Shown: in pieces, positions 42,763-51,362 of the stretch
Layout of the letters: every line of letters starts with the position of its first letter
How positions within the stretch are numbered: position 1 is the stretch's first letter
NCBI RefSeq assembly: GCF_000013005.1
Contig: NC_007722.1
Span: 1,989,501-2,053,500 of the forward strand
Source: Erythrobacter litoralis HTCC2594
GTDB taxonomy: Bacteria > Pseudomonadota > Alphaproteobacteria > Sphingomonadales > Sphingomonadaceae
Length of the DNA: 64,000 nt
Direction: 5' to 3'
The notes under the pieces: generated by a model
The model's input: the letters and a program-made list of their open reading frames with translations, nothing else
Databases searched by the model: none
What the model was told of the DNA's origin: nothing
Made by a program: the position numbers and the translations under genes

Positions 42763-43083
42763 ATGTTCCCGCGACTTTTCCTGACAAGCTGTGCGAGCGC
42801 CGCGCTGGCAGGCTGCATGACCGCGGCGACCCCGCCCGGCGAAACCCCAGAGCCGGTCGAGCGGCTGCCGGGCGAAGACAGTCCGTGCCGATCGCAGCCC
42901 GCACAAGCTTTCGTGGGCAAAATGGCGACGGCGGAACTGGGCGCGCAGGTCCATGCCGAGACCGGTGCGCGGATATTCCAGTGGGTGCCGCCCGACAGTG
43001 CGGTGACGATGGATTATCGCCCCGATCGGGTGCGCGTATCGTACGACCGTGCCATGATCGTCACCAATATTCGCTGCGGTTAA
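42763..43083 (+). CDS. Peptidase inhibitor I78-family lipoprotein
   Basis: 106 residues from ATG 42763, chosen because GGAGAGG lies just upstream; earlier ATGs at 42745 and 42751 are possible. The lipobox SAALAGC precedes an I78-like domain: CRSQPAQAFVGKMATAELGAQVHAETGARIFQWV … DRVRVSYDRAMIVTNIRCG. I78 proteins are small periplasmic inhibitors of serine peptidases related in fold to potato inhibitor I. Lies among three unexplained small exported proteins. Confidence 0.78.
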   Translation: MFPRLFLTSCASAALAGCMTAATPPGETPEPVERLPGEDSPCRSQPAQAFVGKMATAELGAQVHAETGARIFQWVPPDSAVTMDYRPDRVRVSYDRAMIVTNIRCG

Positions 43084-43143
43084 GTCGTTGACAAGGGACG
43101 GATATCCGTCGACCCTCGATAGCAAGTCAAACGGAGCCTCCGC

Positions 43144-43563
43144 ATGAATGCTAGAATCTTCGTACCCTTGCTGGCATGTCTTGCGCTGCCAGTGTCGGCA
43201 GCACAAACGAGCGATGGGGAAGACGCGTTGGCGGCCGAGGCCCAGCCGCCGGAATTTCCGCAGGAAATGTGGGGCGTTTATGGCCGCAACAACCATGCCT
43301 GTCGCTATCGCGGGATGGATATCGAAGGCAAGATCGGCATCCGTGGCAACAAGATCGTCGTCGAGGGCCAGCCCTTCGACCTTTACGAAATCGACCAGGT
43401 CAGCAACCGGATGCTGGTCGGCGAATTCGTCGCACCGGGCGGCTGGAGCACCAGCGGGGTACGCATGAGCTTTCAGCTGCTGCGCAAGAACAAGATGTGG
43501 CACAGCACCTACGAGGGCAAGCCCGCGCCCAAGATCGGCTACGTCCGCTGCAACAGGCGCTGA
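43144..43563 (+). CDS. Small exported protein, Cys-paired family member 3
   Basis: 139 residues with a cleavable signal peptide (LACLALPVSAAQ) rather than a lipobox. The domain begins EMWGVYGRNNHACRYRGMDIEG and ends KIGYVRCNRR, the same early-Cys/terminal-Cys layout as the lipoproteins at 41664 and 42205. Rich in beta strands. Periplasmic; function unknown. Confidence 0.7.
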   Translation: MNARIFVPLLACLALPVSAAQTSDGEDALAAEAQPPEFPQEMWGVYGRNNHACRYRGMDIEGKIGIRGNKIVVEGQPFDLYEIDQVSNRMLVGEFVAPGGWSTSGVRMSFQLLRKNKMWHSTYEGKPAPKIGYVRCNRR

Positions 43564-43573
43564 CGCCGGCGCG

Positions 43574-43960
43574 ATGACGGAGCGCAGCCGGACCTCCTCG
43601 GGCTCGCCGTTCGAGCAGCAATTCGGATTCTGCCGCGCAATCAGGGTTGGCAAGCGGATCATCGTGGCCGGGACAGGTCCGATCGATCCGGATGGCCGTT
43701 CGACTGCTGGCGACGCAGCGGCACAGGCCGAGCGCTGTTGTGCGCTTATCGTCGCGGCGATCGAGGATTTGGGCGGCACCGCGCGCCATGTCGTCCGCAC
43801 CCGCATGTTGTTGACCGACCCCGCGGACCAGGAGGCCGTAGGCGCCGTCCATGCGCGCTGGTTCGGCGAGGCCAGGCCTGCCGCAACAATGCAAGGCGTT
43901 GCCTGGCTATGCCGACCGGAATGGAAAGTGGAAATCGAGGCCGAAGCAATCCTCGATTGA
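43574..43960 (+). CDS. RidA/YjgF-family protein
   Basis: 128 residues. The RidA fold is seen in FCRAIRVGKRIIVAGTGPIDPDG, the Arg-containing strand VVRTRMLLTDPADQEAVGAVHARWFG, and RPAATMQGVAWLCRPEWKVEIEAEA (usual RPARxxVxVxxL…VEIExxA). Canonical RidA deaminates reactive enamines and imines; this paralogue belongs to a divergent subgroup, so activity is uncertain. Ten bp after the preceding gene. Confidence 0.82.
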   Translation: MTERSRTSSGSPFEQQFGFCRAIRVGKRIIVAGTGPIDPDGRSTAGDAAAQAERCCALIVAAIEDLGGTARHVVRTRMLLTDPADQEAVGAVHARWFGEARPAATMQGVAWLCRPEWKVEIEAEAILD

Positions 43961-44012
43961 ACCGACGCGCACCCCCTTCCCTCGACTCTCTCGCGGCGCT
44001 AAGCCCCGCGCC

Positions 44013-45161
44013 ATGACTGGACAATTCGCTCTCACAGACGACCAACTGGCCATCCAGGAGATGGCGCAGCGCTTCACCGCCGACAACATTACGCCCCATG
44101 CTGCGGAATGGGACGAGCAGCACCATTTCCCCAAGGACGTAATCAAGCAGACCGCCGAGCTCGGCTTCGGTGCGATCTATGTCAGCGAGGAATCGGGCGG
44201 GATCGGCCTCGGCCGCCTCGAAGCGGCGCTTATCATGGAAGCCATGGCCTATGGCTGCCCGACGACCAGCGCCTTCATCTCGATCCACAACATGGCGGCG
44301 TGGATGATCGACCAGTTCGGCGGACAGGGCGTCAAGGACAAGTACCTTCCCGACCTCGTCACGATGGAAAAGATCGCCAGCTATTGCCTGACCGAGCCGG
44401 GCAGCGGTTCGGACGCTGCGGGTCTCAAGACCAGCGCGGTGCTGGACGGCGATCATTACGTCCTCAACGGCACCAAGCAGTTCATTTCCGGCGGCGGCGT
44501 GAACGACGTCTATGTCACCATGGTTCGCACGTCCGATCACAAGACCAAGGGCATCACCTGCCTCGTGATCGACAAGGACACGCCGGGCGTCAGCTTCGGC
44601 GCGCCGGAAAAGAAGCTCGGCTGGAACGCCAGCCCGACAGCGCAGGTCATTCTCGAAGATGCCCGCGTGCCGGTCGAGAACCGCGTCGGCGACGAGGGCG
44701 AAGGCTTCCGCTTCGCCATGATGGGTCTCGATGGCGGCCGGCTGAACATTGGCGCATGCTCGCTCGGCGGCGCACAGCGTTGCCTCGACGAAGCGGTCGC
44801 CTACACCAAGGAACGCCAGCAATTCGACCAGCCCGTGGCCGATTTCCAGAACACGCAGTTCATGTTGGCCGACATGGCGACCGACCTCGAGGCGGCGCGT
44901 GCGCTGCTTTATCTTGCCGCGGCCAAGGTGACGGAGAACGCGCCCGACAAGTCGCGCTTCTCCGCCATGGCCAAGCGGTTGGCGACCGACAATGGCAGCA
45001 AGATCGTCAACGACGCGCTGCAATTGTTCGGCGGCTACGGCTACCTCAAGGACTATCCGATCGAGCGGTTCTGGCGTGACCTGCGCGTCCATTCGATCCT
45101 CGAAGGCACCAACCAGGTCATGCGCATGATCGTGGGCCGCGACCTGCTGCGACAGGGGTGA
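44013..45161 (+). CDS. Acyl-CoA dehydrogenase, isobutyryl-CoA dehydrogenase-like
   Basis: 382 residues with the ACAD flavin signatures YCLTEPGSGSDAAGLKTSA near residue 125 and the C-terminal QLFGGYGYLKDYPIERFWRDLRV. The Glu of LEGTNQVMR near 367 is the catalytic base position of short-chain and branched-chain ACADs (ACAD8). Neighbours MmsA, the 3-hydroxyisobutyryl-CoA hydrolase and MmsB indicate isobutyryl-CoA to methacrylyl-CoA in valine degradation. Next gene starts across the stop codon. Confidence 0.85.
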   Translation: MTGQFALTDDQLAIQEMAQRFTADNITPHAAEWDEQHHFPKDVIKQTAELGFGAIYVSEESGGIGLGRLEAALIMEAMAYGCPTTSAFISIHNMAAWMIDQFGGQGVKDKYLPDLVTMEKIASYCLTEPGSGSDAAGLKTSAVLDGDHYVLNGTKQFISGGGVNDVYVTMVRTSDHKTKGITCLVIDKDTPGVSFGAPEKKLGWNASPTAQVILEDARVPVENRVGDEGEGFRFAMMGLDGGRLNIGACSLGGAQRCLDEAVAYTKERQQFDQPVADFQNTQFMLADMATDLEAARALLYLAAAKVTENAPDKSRFSAMAKRLATDNGSKIVNDALQLFGGYGYLKDYPIERFWRDLRVHSILEGTNQVMRMIVGRDLLRQG

Positions 45162-45166
45162 GCGAA

Positions 45167-46222
45167 ATGACCGACCAAGTCCTGATCCACAAACACGGCC
45201 GCGTCGGCCATATCTCGCTCAACCGGCCGAAGGCACTCCACGCGCTGACGCTAGAGATGTGTCATGCGATGAGCGCGGCGCTGGCCGATTGGGCGGATGA
45301 CGACGAGGTCGAAGCCATCATCCTTGACCACGCCGAGGGCCGTGGTTTCTGCGCCGGCGGCGATATCGCTTTCCTGCGCAATTCGGCTCTGAACGATGGC
45401 GGCGTGTCGGGCCGGAAGTTCTTCCACGACGAATACCAACTCAACCACCAGATGTTCACCTACGGCAAACCGATCGTGGCGTTCATGGACGGCATCACCA
45501 TGGGCGGCGGCGTGGGCATTGCCCTGCCCGCCAAGTTTCGCGTCGCGACCGAGAACACCCGCTTCGCCATGCCGGAAACGGGCATCGGGCTGTTCCCCGA
45601 TGTCGGCGGTGGCTGGCACCTGTCGCGCCTGGGCGGTCGGCTCGGCCAGTTCCTCGCGCTGACTGGCGCGCGGCTCGACGGAGCGGAGTGCTTGTGGGCG
45701 GGCATCGCCACGCATTACGTACCGAGCGAGATGCTCGCCGAACTGAAAGCGCGCATCATCGAGAAGCCCGATCGCATTGCGGGTATTCTGTCCGAACCGG
45801 TGGGCACCCCGCCCAAGGCGCGGATCGAAGGCAATGCCGACAAGATCGCCAAGCACTTCGCCAGCGACCGCTACGAGGATATCCTCGCCAGCCTCGAAGC
45901 GGTGATGGACGAAGACGAATGGGCGGCAAAAGAGCGCGACACGCTCGGCACCAAGAGCCCGCAGACCTGCAAGGTCGCGCTGCGCCAGCTGGCAGAGAGC
46001 AAAAGGCTGACCGACTTCGCCGACAACATGCGCATGGAATATCGCATCGCGTCGCGCGTTATCATCCGGCCCGATTTCGCGGAGGGCGTTCGCGCCGTGA
46101 TCGTCGACAAGACAGGCGATCCCAGATGGGACCCGCCGACGCCCGAAGAGGTCACCGAGGAATTGATCGACAGCATCTTCGCGCCTCTGCCAGAGGGGGA
46201 GGAATGGGTGCCGCTGACCTGA
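45167..46222 (+). CDS. 3-hydroxyisobutyryl-CoA hydrolase (enoyl-CoA hydratase/isomerase fold)
   Basis: 351 residues from ATG 45167, with AGGGG 8 nt ahead; a GTG at 45158 overlapping the previous stop is the alternative. Crotonase-fold motifs are GRGFCAGGDIAFL near 66, MDGITMGGGVGIAL near 107 and MPETGIGLFPDVGGGWHLSRL near 137. The length (~350, versus 260 for a hydratase) and the FPDVGG segment are typical of HIBCH, which hydrolyses 3-hydroxyisobutyryl-CoA and clears toxic methacrylyl-CoA. A palindromic element follows. Confidence 0.87.
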   Translation: MTDQVLIHKHGRVGHISLNRPKALHALTLEMCHAMSAALADWADDDEVEAIILDHAEGRGFCAGGDIAFLRNSALNDGGVSGRKFFHDEYQLNHQMFTYGKPIVAFMDGITMGGGVGIALPAKFRVATENTRFAMPETGIGLFPDVGGGWHLSRLGGRLGQFLALTGARLDGAECLWAGIATHYVPSEMLAELKARIIEKPDRIAGILSEPVGTPPKARIEGNADKIAKHFASDRYEDILASLEAVMDEDEWAAKERDTLGTKSPQTCKVALRQLAESKRLTDFADNMRMEYRIASRVIIRPDFAEGVRAVIVDKTGDPRWDPPTPEEVTEELIDSIFAPLPEGEEWVPLT

Positions 46223-46223
46223 T

Positions 46224-46306
46224 GGTCGTCCCAGCGCAGGCTGGGATCTCTGTCCGCTTGGTCGGACTTTGCTGAGAAAGATCCCGGCCTTCGCTGGGAT
46301 GACGGA
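46224..46306. repeat. Intergenic palindromic element, copy B (family 1)
   Basis: GTCCCAGCGCAGGCTGGGAT, then a TGTCCGC…GTCGGAC hairpin, then GATCCCGGCCTTCGCTGGGAT and GACGG. It sits between two same-direction genes (stop 46222, start 46313), so the hairpins would lie in the middle of the operon transcript. Confidence 0.88.
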
Positions 46307-46312
46307 GTTGAA

Positions 46313-47095
46313 ATGAGCTACGAAACCATCCTGACCGAAACCGACGGCGCGGTGACCATCATCACGCTCAACCGGCCCAAGGCGTTGAATGCACTCTCAA
46401 GCGTCGTGCTGGAAGAACTGATCGACGCCTTCGCTGCGTATCAGGCAGACGACAGCCAGCTTTGCGCGATCCTGACCGGAAGCGGCGACAAGGCCTTTGC
46501 CGCAGGTGCCGACATCAAGGAAATGAGCGAGAAGGCCGCGGCCGATTTCTACCTGCAGGACTTCTTCGCCAAGTGGACCAGCCATATCGTCAAGACCACG
46601 CGCAAGCCGTGGATCGCAGCGGTCAATGGCTTCGCGCTGGGCGGCGGGTGCGAGCTGGCCATGATGGCCGATTTCATCATCGCCAGCGAAAACGCCAAGT
46701 TCGGCCAGCCCGAGATCAAGCTCGGCGTCGCCCCCGGCATGGGCGGTAGCCAGCGGCTGACGCGCGCGGTCGGCAAGTCGAAGGCCATGGAAATGTGCTT
46801 GACCGGCCGGATGATGGGTGCGGAAGAGGCCGAGCGCAGCAACCTTGTCGCCAAGGTCGTGCCGCATGAGGAACTGATGGCCGAAGCCAAAAAGACCGCC
46901 GCACTGATCGCCTCGATGCCGCCGATGGCCGCGATTGCGAACAAGGAAATGGTCAACAGCGCTTTCGAAATGACACTCGACCAAGGCTTGGTGCAAGAGC
47001 GCCGCCTGTTCCAGATCCTCACCGCGAGCGAGGACAAGAAGGAAGGCATGGCCGCGTTTATCGACAAGCGTGACGGAAACTGGAAGGGGCGCTGA
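46313..47095 (+). CDS. Enoyl-CoA hydratase
   Basis: 260 residues, the standard crotonase length. [14 protein letters not shown] near residue 62 gives the oxyanion hole, [30 protein letters not shown] (~105-135) contains both catalytic Glu positions, and [15 protein letters not shown] is family-typical. In this cluster it would hydrate methacrylyl-CoA to 3-hydroxyisobutyryl-CoA, though these enzymes usually accept several short enoyl-CoAs. Confidence 0.9.
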   Translation: MSYETILTETDGAVTIITLNRPKALNALSSVVLEELIDAFAAYQADDSQLCAILTGSGDKAFAAGADIKEMSEKAAADFYLQDFFAKWTSHIVKTTRKPWIAAVNGFALGGGCELAMMADFIIASENAKFGQPEIKLGVAPGMGGSQRLTRAVGKSKAMEMCLTGRMMGAEEAERSNLVAKVVPHEELMAEAKKTAALIASMPPMAAIANKEMVNSAFEMTLDQGLVQERRLFQILTASEDKKEGMAAFIDKRDGNWKGR

Positions 47096-47099
47096 CGCC

Positions 47100-47453
47100 A
47101 TGAAGGGGTATTCGGTCCTGCTCGTCCTCCTGTGGCTGGCGCTGGCTGCTTATACTGCCGTCACTGTGGCCAATCATGGACTGGGGCTGCTGCCGATCTT
47201 CTTCGGCGACATCGCCACCATGGCCTGGCCGGGCCAGTTCAACTTCGACTTCCTGCTGTTCCTCGTTCTATCGGCAAGCTGGACCGCATGGCGGAACCGG
47301 TTTCGGGCCTCGGGCCTGCTGCTCGCAGTGATCGCGTTCTTCGGCGGCGCGGGCTTCCTCTTTCCATACCTCACCTACCTGATCTGGAAGCATGACGGAA
47401 ACGCTGCGGCGATCATGCTTGGCGTCGACTACCCCGGGAAGGACACATCATGA
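47100..47453 (+). CDS. Small membrane protein (DUF2834-like)
   Basis: 117 residues with three hydrophobic spans: an N-terminal SVLLVLLWLALAAYTAVTVA, a central FDFLLFLVLSASWTAW and ASGLLLAVIAFFGGAGFLFPYLTYLIW. The shape and the acidic loop before span 2 resemble DUF2834 proteins. It sits 4 bp after the hydratase and overlaps mmsB by 4 nt (ATGA), so it is inside the valine operon without a known role. Confidence 0.62.
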   Translation: MKGYSVLLVLLWLALAAYTAVTVANHGLGLLPIFFGDIATMAWPGQFNFDFLLFLVLSASWTAWRNRFRASGLLLAVIAFFGGAGFLFPYLTYLIWKHDGNAAAIMLGVDYPGKDTS

Positions 47454-48319
47454 GAATCGCATTTATCGGCCTCGGCAATATGGGCGGCGGGATGGCCGCG
47501 AACCTCGTCAAGGCGGGGCACGATGTGCAGGCCTTCGACCTCAGCCAGGCCGCGCTCGATACGGCGAAAGACAATGGCTGCACGCCCTTCACCTCGATCA
47601 AGGACACATGCGAAGGCGCAGAGGCGGTCGTCACGATGCTGCCCAATGGCGAGATCGTCCGGCAGGTCTACGTCGACGATGTCATCGGCAGTGCGCCAAA
47701 AGGTGCCGTGCTGATCGACTGTTCGACGATCGACGTCGCAACGGCGCGGCAGGTCGAAGCGATTGCGGTTGGCGCGGGTTACGAGATGGTCGATGCGCCG
47801 GTCTCCGGCGGGATCGCGGCGGCCAACGGCGGCACGCTGACATTCATGGTCGGCGGGACCGAGAGCGCCTTCGGCCGCGCCAAGCTGATCCTCGAAGCCA
47901 TGGGCAAGGCCGTGATCCACGCCGGCGACGCAGGCAACGGCCAGGCGGCCAAGATTTGCAACAACATGCTGCTGGCGATCCACATGATCGGCACCTGCGA
48001 AGCATTCAGGATGGCCGAGAAGCTCGGCCTCGACCCCCAGACATTCTACGACATCTCTTCTGTCAGCTCGGGCCAGAACTGGTCGATGACGAGCTATTGC
48101 CCTGTCCCCGGCGTCGGCCCGCAAAGCCCCTCCGATAATGATTACCAGGGCGGTTTTGCCACTGCGCTGATGCTGAAGGATTTGCGTCTGGCGATGGAAG
48201 CCGCGGAAACGGCGGATGCGGCCACGCCGATGGGCGCACGTGCGGCGTCGATCTATGAAGATTTCAACGGGGCAGGCAACGGCGGACTGGATTTCAGCGC
48301 CATCATCAAGATGCTTTAG
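47450..48319 (+). CDS. mmsB: 3-hydroxyisobutyrate dehydrogenase
   Basis: 289 residues. The N-terminal signature IAFIGLGNMGGGMAANLVKAGH binds NAD; DAPVSGGIAAANGGTLTFMVGG near residue 117 and the catalytic Lys in GNGQAAKICNNMLLAIHM near 170 define the beta-hydroxyacid dehydrogenase family, with GDYQGGFATALMLKDLRLAM-like substrate loop. It makes methylmalonate semialdehyde, the substrate of MmsA. It ends the cluster; no clear terminator is visible in the 140 bp after it. Confidence 0.92.
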   Translation: MRIAFIGLGNMGGGMAANLVKAGHDVQAFDLSQAALDTAKDNGCTPFTSIKDTCEGAEAVVTMLPNGEIVRQVYVDDVIGSAPKGAVLIDCSTIDVATARQVEAIAVGAGYEMVDAPVSGGIAAANGGTLTFMVGGTESAFGRAKLILEAMGKAVIHAGDAGNGQAAKICNNMLLAIHMIGTCEAFRMAEKLGLDPQTFYDISSVSSGQNWSMTSYCPVPGVGPQSPSDNDYQGGFATALMLKDLRLAMEAAETADAATPMGARAASIYEDFNGAGNGGLDFSAIIKML

Positions 48320-48459
48320 CAATCGCATCCAGGTGCATCACGACCACAACGCACTCGTTTTTTACTGGACCCGAAGGGCACGAGGCAGCCGCGATGCGGT
48401 TTCGGTCGTAACAAAACTGTCACCCGTGCACTAGCGCGATTCAGCGATTAGTGGAAAAA

Positions 48460-49194
48460 TCATTCGCGTTCGATCTCATTTATGACCCGGCTGAGCCAAT
48501 CGCGAGGTTCACGGCGCTTGCCTATTGGTGCCACGAACTCCTGCCCGCGCGCGACGCTGCGCAGCTTTCCACCGCGAAGCCAGCGCTCCGCGCGGTCGTG
48601 ATAGGATAGCCCGCCCCGCCTCAACCAAGCCGGGCGGCGCCAAAGGCTGGGCGGTCCATCCGGAACCGTGAGGCGAAGCATGGGACTTGCCGAAGCGGCC
48701 ATGCGTCCGCGGCCGCGATAAATCACGTCGTTTTTGGCATGCATCCCGAGAGCGTGTGGATGGCCCTGCTCGACGAGGGAGCTGCGCACGCCATCGTCGC
48801 AGTGCTGCAGATCGACGATCTCACAGAGTTCGAGGTAGCCAAAGATGCGGTGATGGGGTTCGCCGGTTTCTTCCTCGCGGAAGAGGCCGAAAAACACGAA
48901 GACATCGCCTATCCCCACACCCTGATTGGCAAGATGGGTCTGCGCGGCGCCGCACTGCCCGAACAGACAGCTGCCGTCATCGAAAAACATCGGGTCGTGA
49001 TGGCAAAAGTCTTCGCGCGATATCCTGCCCCGACTGGCAGTCTCCGCAGCCTCGCCCAGGCCCAGATCGCGATAGCGCGTGCACGACCATCCGCCGCTGG
49101 GGATCGGTAGCGAGACCGGTCGTCCGTCGATAATCGGCGAAGCGCCGCCCCCCGCCGCGCTGTCGAAACCCTTGCGGCTAAAAATGATGCGCAT
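48460..49194 (-). CDS. Nmad3-domain protein (nucleotide-modification-associated)
   Basis: 244 residues from the ATG at 49194. The opening MRIIFSRKGFDSAAGGGASPI followed by DGRPVSLPIP is the characteristic start of the Nmad3 family, which comparative genomics has linked to DNA base-modification systems in phages and bacteria. Further conserved-looking pieces are CHHDPMF, GQCGAAQTHLANQGVGIGDVFVFFGLFR and HAKNDVIYRG. No DNA-modification, restriction or phage genes are adjacent, so here it is an orphan. Activity unknown. Confidence 0.72.
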   Translation of the reverse strand: MRIIFSRKGFDSAAGGGASPIIDGRPVSLPIPSGGWSCTRYRDLGLGEAAETASRGRISREDFCHHDPMFFDDGSCLFGQCGAAQTHLANQGVGIGDVFVFFGLFREEETGEPHHRIFGYLELCEIVDLQHCDDGVRSSLVEQGHPHALGMHAKNDVIYRGRGRMAASASPMLRLTVPDGPPSLWRRPAWLRRGGLSYHDRAERWLRGGKLRSVARGQEFVAPIGKRREPRDWLSRVINEIERE

Positions 49195-49268
49195 GCGCGA
49201 CACTTTGTTGCATGTGGCAAGTCTGCGCAAACTTGCGTAAAGGTCAACTCTCTGTAGGAGCGCGCCCT

Positions 49269-50066
49269 ATGACCCAGAAAGTCACAGCCCTGATCATGGC
49301 CGGTAAACGGTCCGGCATCCTCGACCCGCTGGCCGAACGCGCGGGCGTTAACCAGAAATGCGTCGTCCCGGTCGGCGGCAAGCCGATGATCCAGCACGTC
49401 GTCGAAGCCGTTTCCGCCTGCGACCGGATCGACAAGATCCATGTCGTCGCGCACGAGCCTGACGAGATCGCCGAAATCCCGATCGTCGCGGAATTGCTCG
49501 CGTCGGGTCGGCTTGTATTCAAGCCGGGCGCCTTCAACCTCGTCGACAGCGTATTCGCCGGGGCCGAGGGGGCGGAGTTTCCGCTACTCATCACGACGGC
49601 CGATAATTGCCTCGTGACCCCGGAAGGCTATGCCGAATTCGTAGAGAAGGCGCTCGCCGCTGAGGCCGGTGCCGGAGCGGCCCTCGCGCGCAAGGAAGAT
49701 GTCATCGCCGCCGACCCTGAAGGTCAGGCCAAGTTCTACCAGTTCAAGGACGGTGGTTTTTCCAACTGCAATATGTACTGGATCGGCAGCGAAGGCGCGC
49801 TCGGCGCCGCCGAAGTCATGCGCGGCGGCGGCCAGTTCGTGAAATTCCCGAGCCGCATCGCCAAGGCCTTCGGCTGGACGAACCTGCTGCGCTTCTATCT
49901 CGGCGGCGGCAGCAAGGAGAAGCTGTTCGAACAGGTCTCCAAGCGGTTCGGCTACAAGCTGGTGCCGATCGAGATGTCGAGCGGCGAGTTTGCCATCGAT
50001 GTCGATAACGAGCGGACCTTCCGCGTGACCGAGAAGCTGCTCGCCAAGCGCGCGGCGGCCGGCTGA
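49269..50066 (+). CDS. MobA-like NTP transferase (nucleotidyltransferase)
   Basis: 265 residues. The nucleotide-binding start VTALIMAGKRSGILDPLAERAGVNQKCVVPVGGKPMIQHVVEA and the acidic metal site LLITTADNCLVT near residue 113 are those of the MobA/CobY/IspD-like NTP-transferase family. The glycine-rich loop is AGKRSG rather than the usual AGGxxxR. Its product could be a nucleotide-activated sugar, alcohol or lipid precursor. The neighbouring flippase suggests envelope glycan or lipid work. AGGAG precedes the ATG. Confidence 0.72.
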   Translation: MTQKVTALIMAGKRSGILDPLAERAGVNQKCVVPVGGKPMIQHVVEAVSACDRIDKIHVVAHEPDEIAEIPIVAELLASGRLVFKPGAFNLVDSVFAGAEGAEFPLLITTADNCLVTPEGYAEFVEKALAAEAGAGAALARKEDVIAADPEGQAKFYQFKDGGFSNCNMYWIGSEGALGAAEVMRGGGQFVKFPSRIAKAFGWTNLLRFYLGGGSKEKLFEQVSKRFGYKLVPIEMSSGEFAIDVDNERTFRVTEKLLAKRAAAG

Positions 50067-50081
50067 ATCCAGGCCCACCAC

Positions 50082-51359
50082 GTGCGGCGCATCTTCAAGA
50101 ACATGGGCTGGCTGCTCAGCGGGCGTGGCTTCAACGCCGTGCTCAGCCTGGCCTATCTGGCGCTGGCGACCCGTACGCTGGGCCTCGATGGTTTCGGTTA
50201 TTTCGCGATCATCGTCGCGCTGGGACAGACGGTCACCGGCCTTGTCAATTTCCAGACCTGGCAATTCGTTGTACGCTGGGGTGCAGGGACCGATGGTCCT
50301 GCCCGCGCGGCTGGATTTGCGGTCGGGCTGGACCTGCTCTCGGCCTTCGTCGGCGCGATCTTCTCCGCGATACTGGTTTATACCGCACAGCTCTGGCTGC
50401 CGTTGCCGGACGAATTGCTGTGGGTCGCTTTCGGCTATTGCATCGTTTCGCTGCTGGCGATCCGGTCGACCCCTACCGGCCTCTTGCGGCTGCGGTTCGA
50501 ATATGGCCGCGCGACCGCGGCAGAAGCAGTCCAGCCGCTGATACGGGCGATCGGTGCGGGGCTCGCAGTTTTGTTCATGCCCTCGGTCACGGGCTTCATC
50601 CTCGCCTGGGCAGCGGCCGAAGTGTGCGTAGCGGCAGCGCTGTGGTACGCCGCCTTGCAGAAGGACAAGCTCGACCTCGGCGAAGTCAGCCTCACCGCCA
50701 TTCCCAACGCGCATCCCGGCGCATGGCGCTTCGTCCTCTCGACCAATGCGCTCGGCAGCCTGCAAATCGCGGCGAAGCAGGTGATGATCCTCGCGGTGGG
50801 CGCCATCGGCGGCGAAGCGTTCGCCGGCGGTTTCCGCATTGCCAGCCAGTTGGGTCAGGCGCTGGTGCAGCTCGCGCAAACGATCTCGAAAGCGATCTAC
50901 CCCGAACTGGTCCATGCGCAGGAACGTGCTGCCGAGATCGCCCGCCGGATGGCCAATGTCGCTCTGTTAGGAGGTGCCATAGCTGTTCTGGTTGCGCTGC
51001 TGTTCGGACGCGAGGCGCTGGTCCTCATCGCCGGACAAGGCTTCCGCGGCGTCTATTGGGCGATGGTGATCCTCGCCATTGGCGGCGCGGTCGAATTGGT
51101 CGGCGCCAGCCTGGAGTCGCTGCTCGTTAGCGCCGGGCGTGCCGGCACGGCCTTTATCGTGCGGGCGGTACCCATGGCGCTTGCGTTCGCGCTGCTCGAA
51201 ACCGCCATGGGCTGGCAGGAATTGAAAGGCGCAGCGCTCTGCCTGCTCGGCGCGAGCGCGCTCGCCGTGATCGGCTTCTGGGTCGCGATCCTCGGCCAGC
51301 AGGGCATCCGCATCGAAGTCGACGGCGACGACGAGCGCGAAACGCGCGCAGCCAAGTAG
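50082..51359 (+). CDS. Wzx-like oligosaccharide flippase (MOP superfamily)
   Basis: 425 residues from a GTG start 15 bp after the previous gene. About 12-14 membrane segments; the N-terminal block MGWLLSGRGFNAVLSLAYLALATRTLGLDGFGYFA is typical of the lipopolysaccharide/polysaccharide-export flippases (PST/Wzx). It probably flips a lipid-linked glycan across the inner membrane. No glycosyltransferase is adjacent; the upstream nucleotidyltransferase is the likely functional partner. Confidence 0.8.
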   Translation: MRRIFKNMGWLLSGRGFNAVLSLAYLALATRTLGLDGFGYFAIIVALGQTVTGLVNFQTWQFVVRWGAGTDGPARAAGFAVGLDLLSAFVGAIFSAILVYTAQLWLPLPDELLWVAFGYCIVSLLAIRSTPTGLLRLRFEYGRATAAEAVQPLIRAIGAGLAVLFMPSVTGFILAWAAAEVCVAAALWYAALQKDKLDLGEVSLTAIPNAHPGAWRFVLSTNALGSLQIAAKQVMILAVGAIGGEAFAGGFRIASQLGQALVQLAQTISKAIYPELVHAQERAAEIARRMANVALLGGAIAVLVALLFGREALVLIAGQGFRGVYWAMVILAIGGAVELVGASLESLLVSAGRAGTAFIVRAVPMALAFALLETAMGWQELKGAALCLLGASALAVIGFWVAILGQQGIRIEVDGDDERETRAAK

Positions 51360-51362
51360 GCG

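Noticed and set aside
48320..48459. Terminator or small RNA between mmsB and the Nmad3 gene
   Set aside because: No stem followed by a T-run on either strand; nothing conserved that I can recognise.
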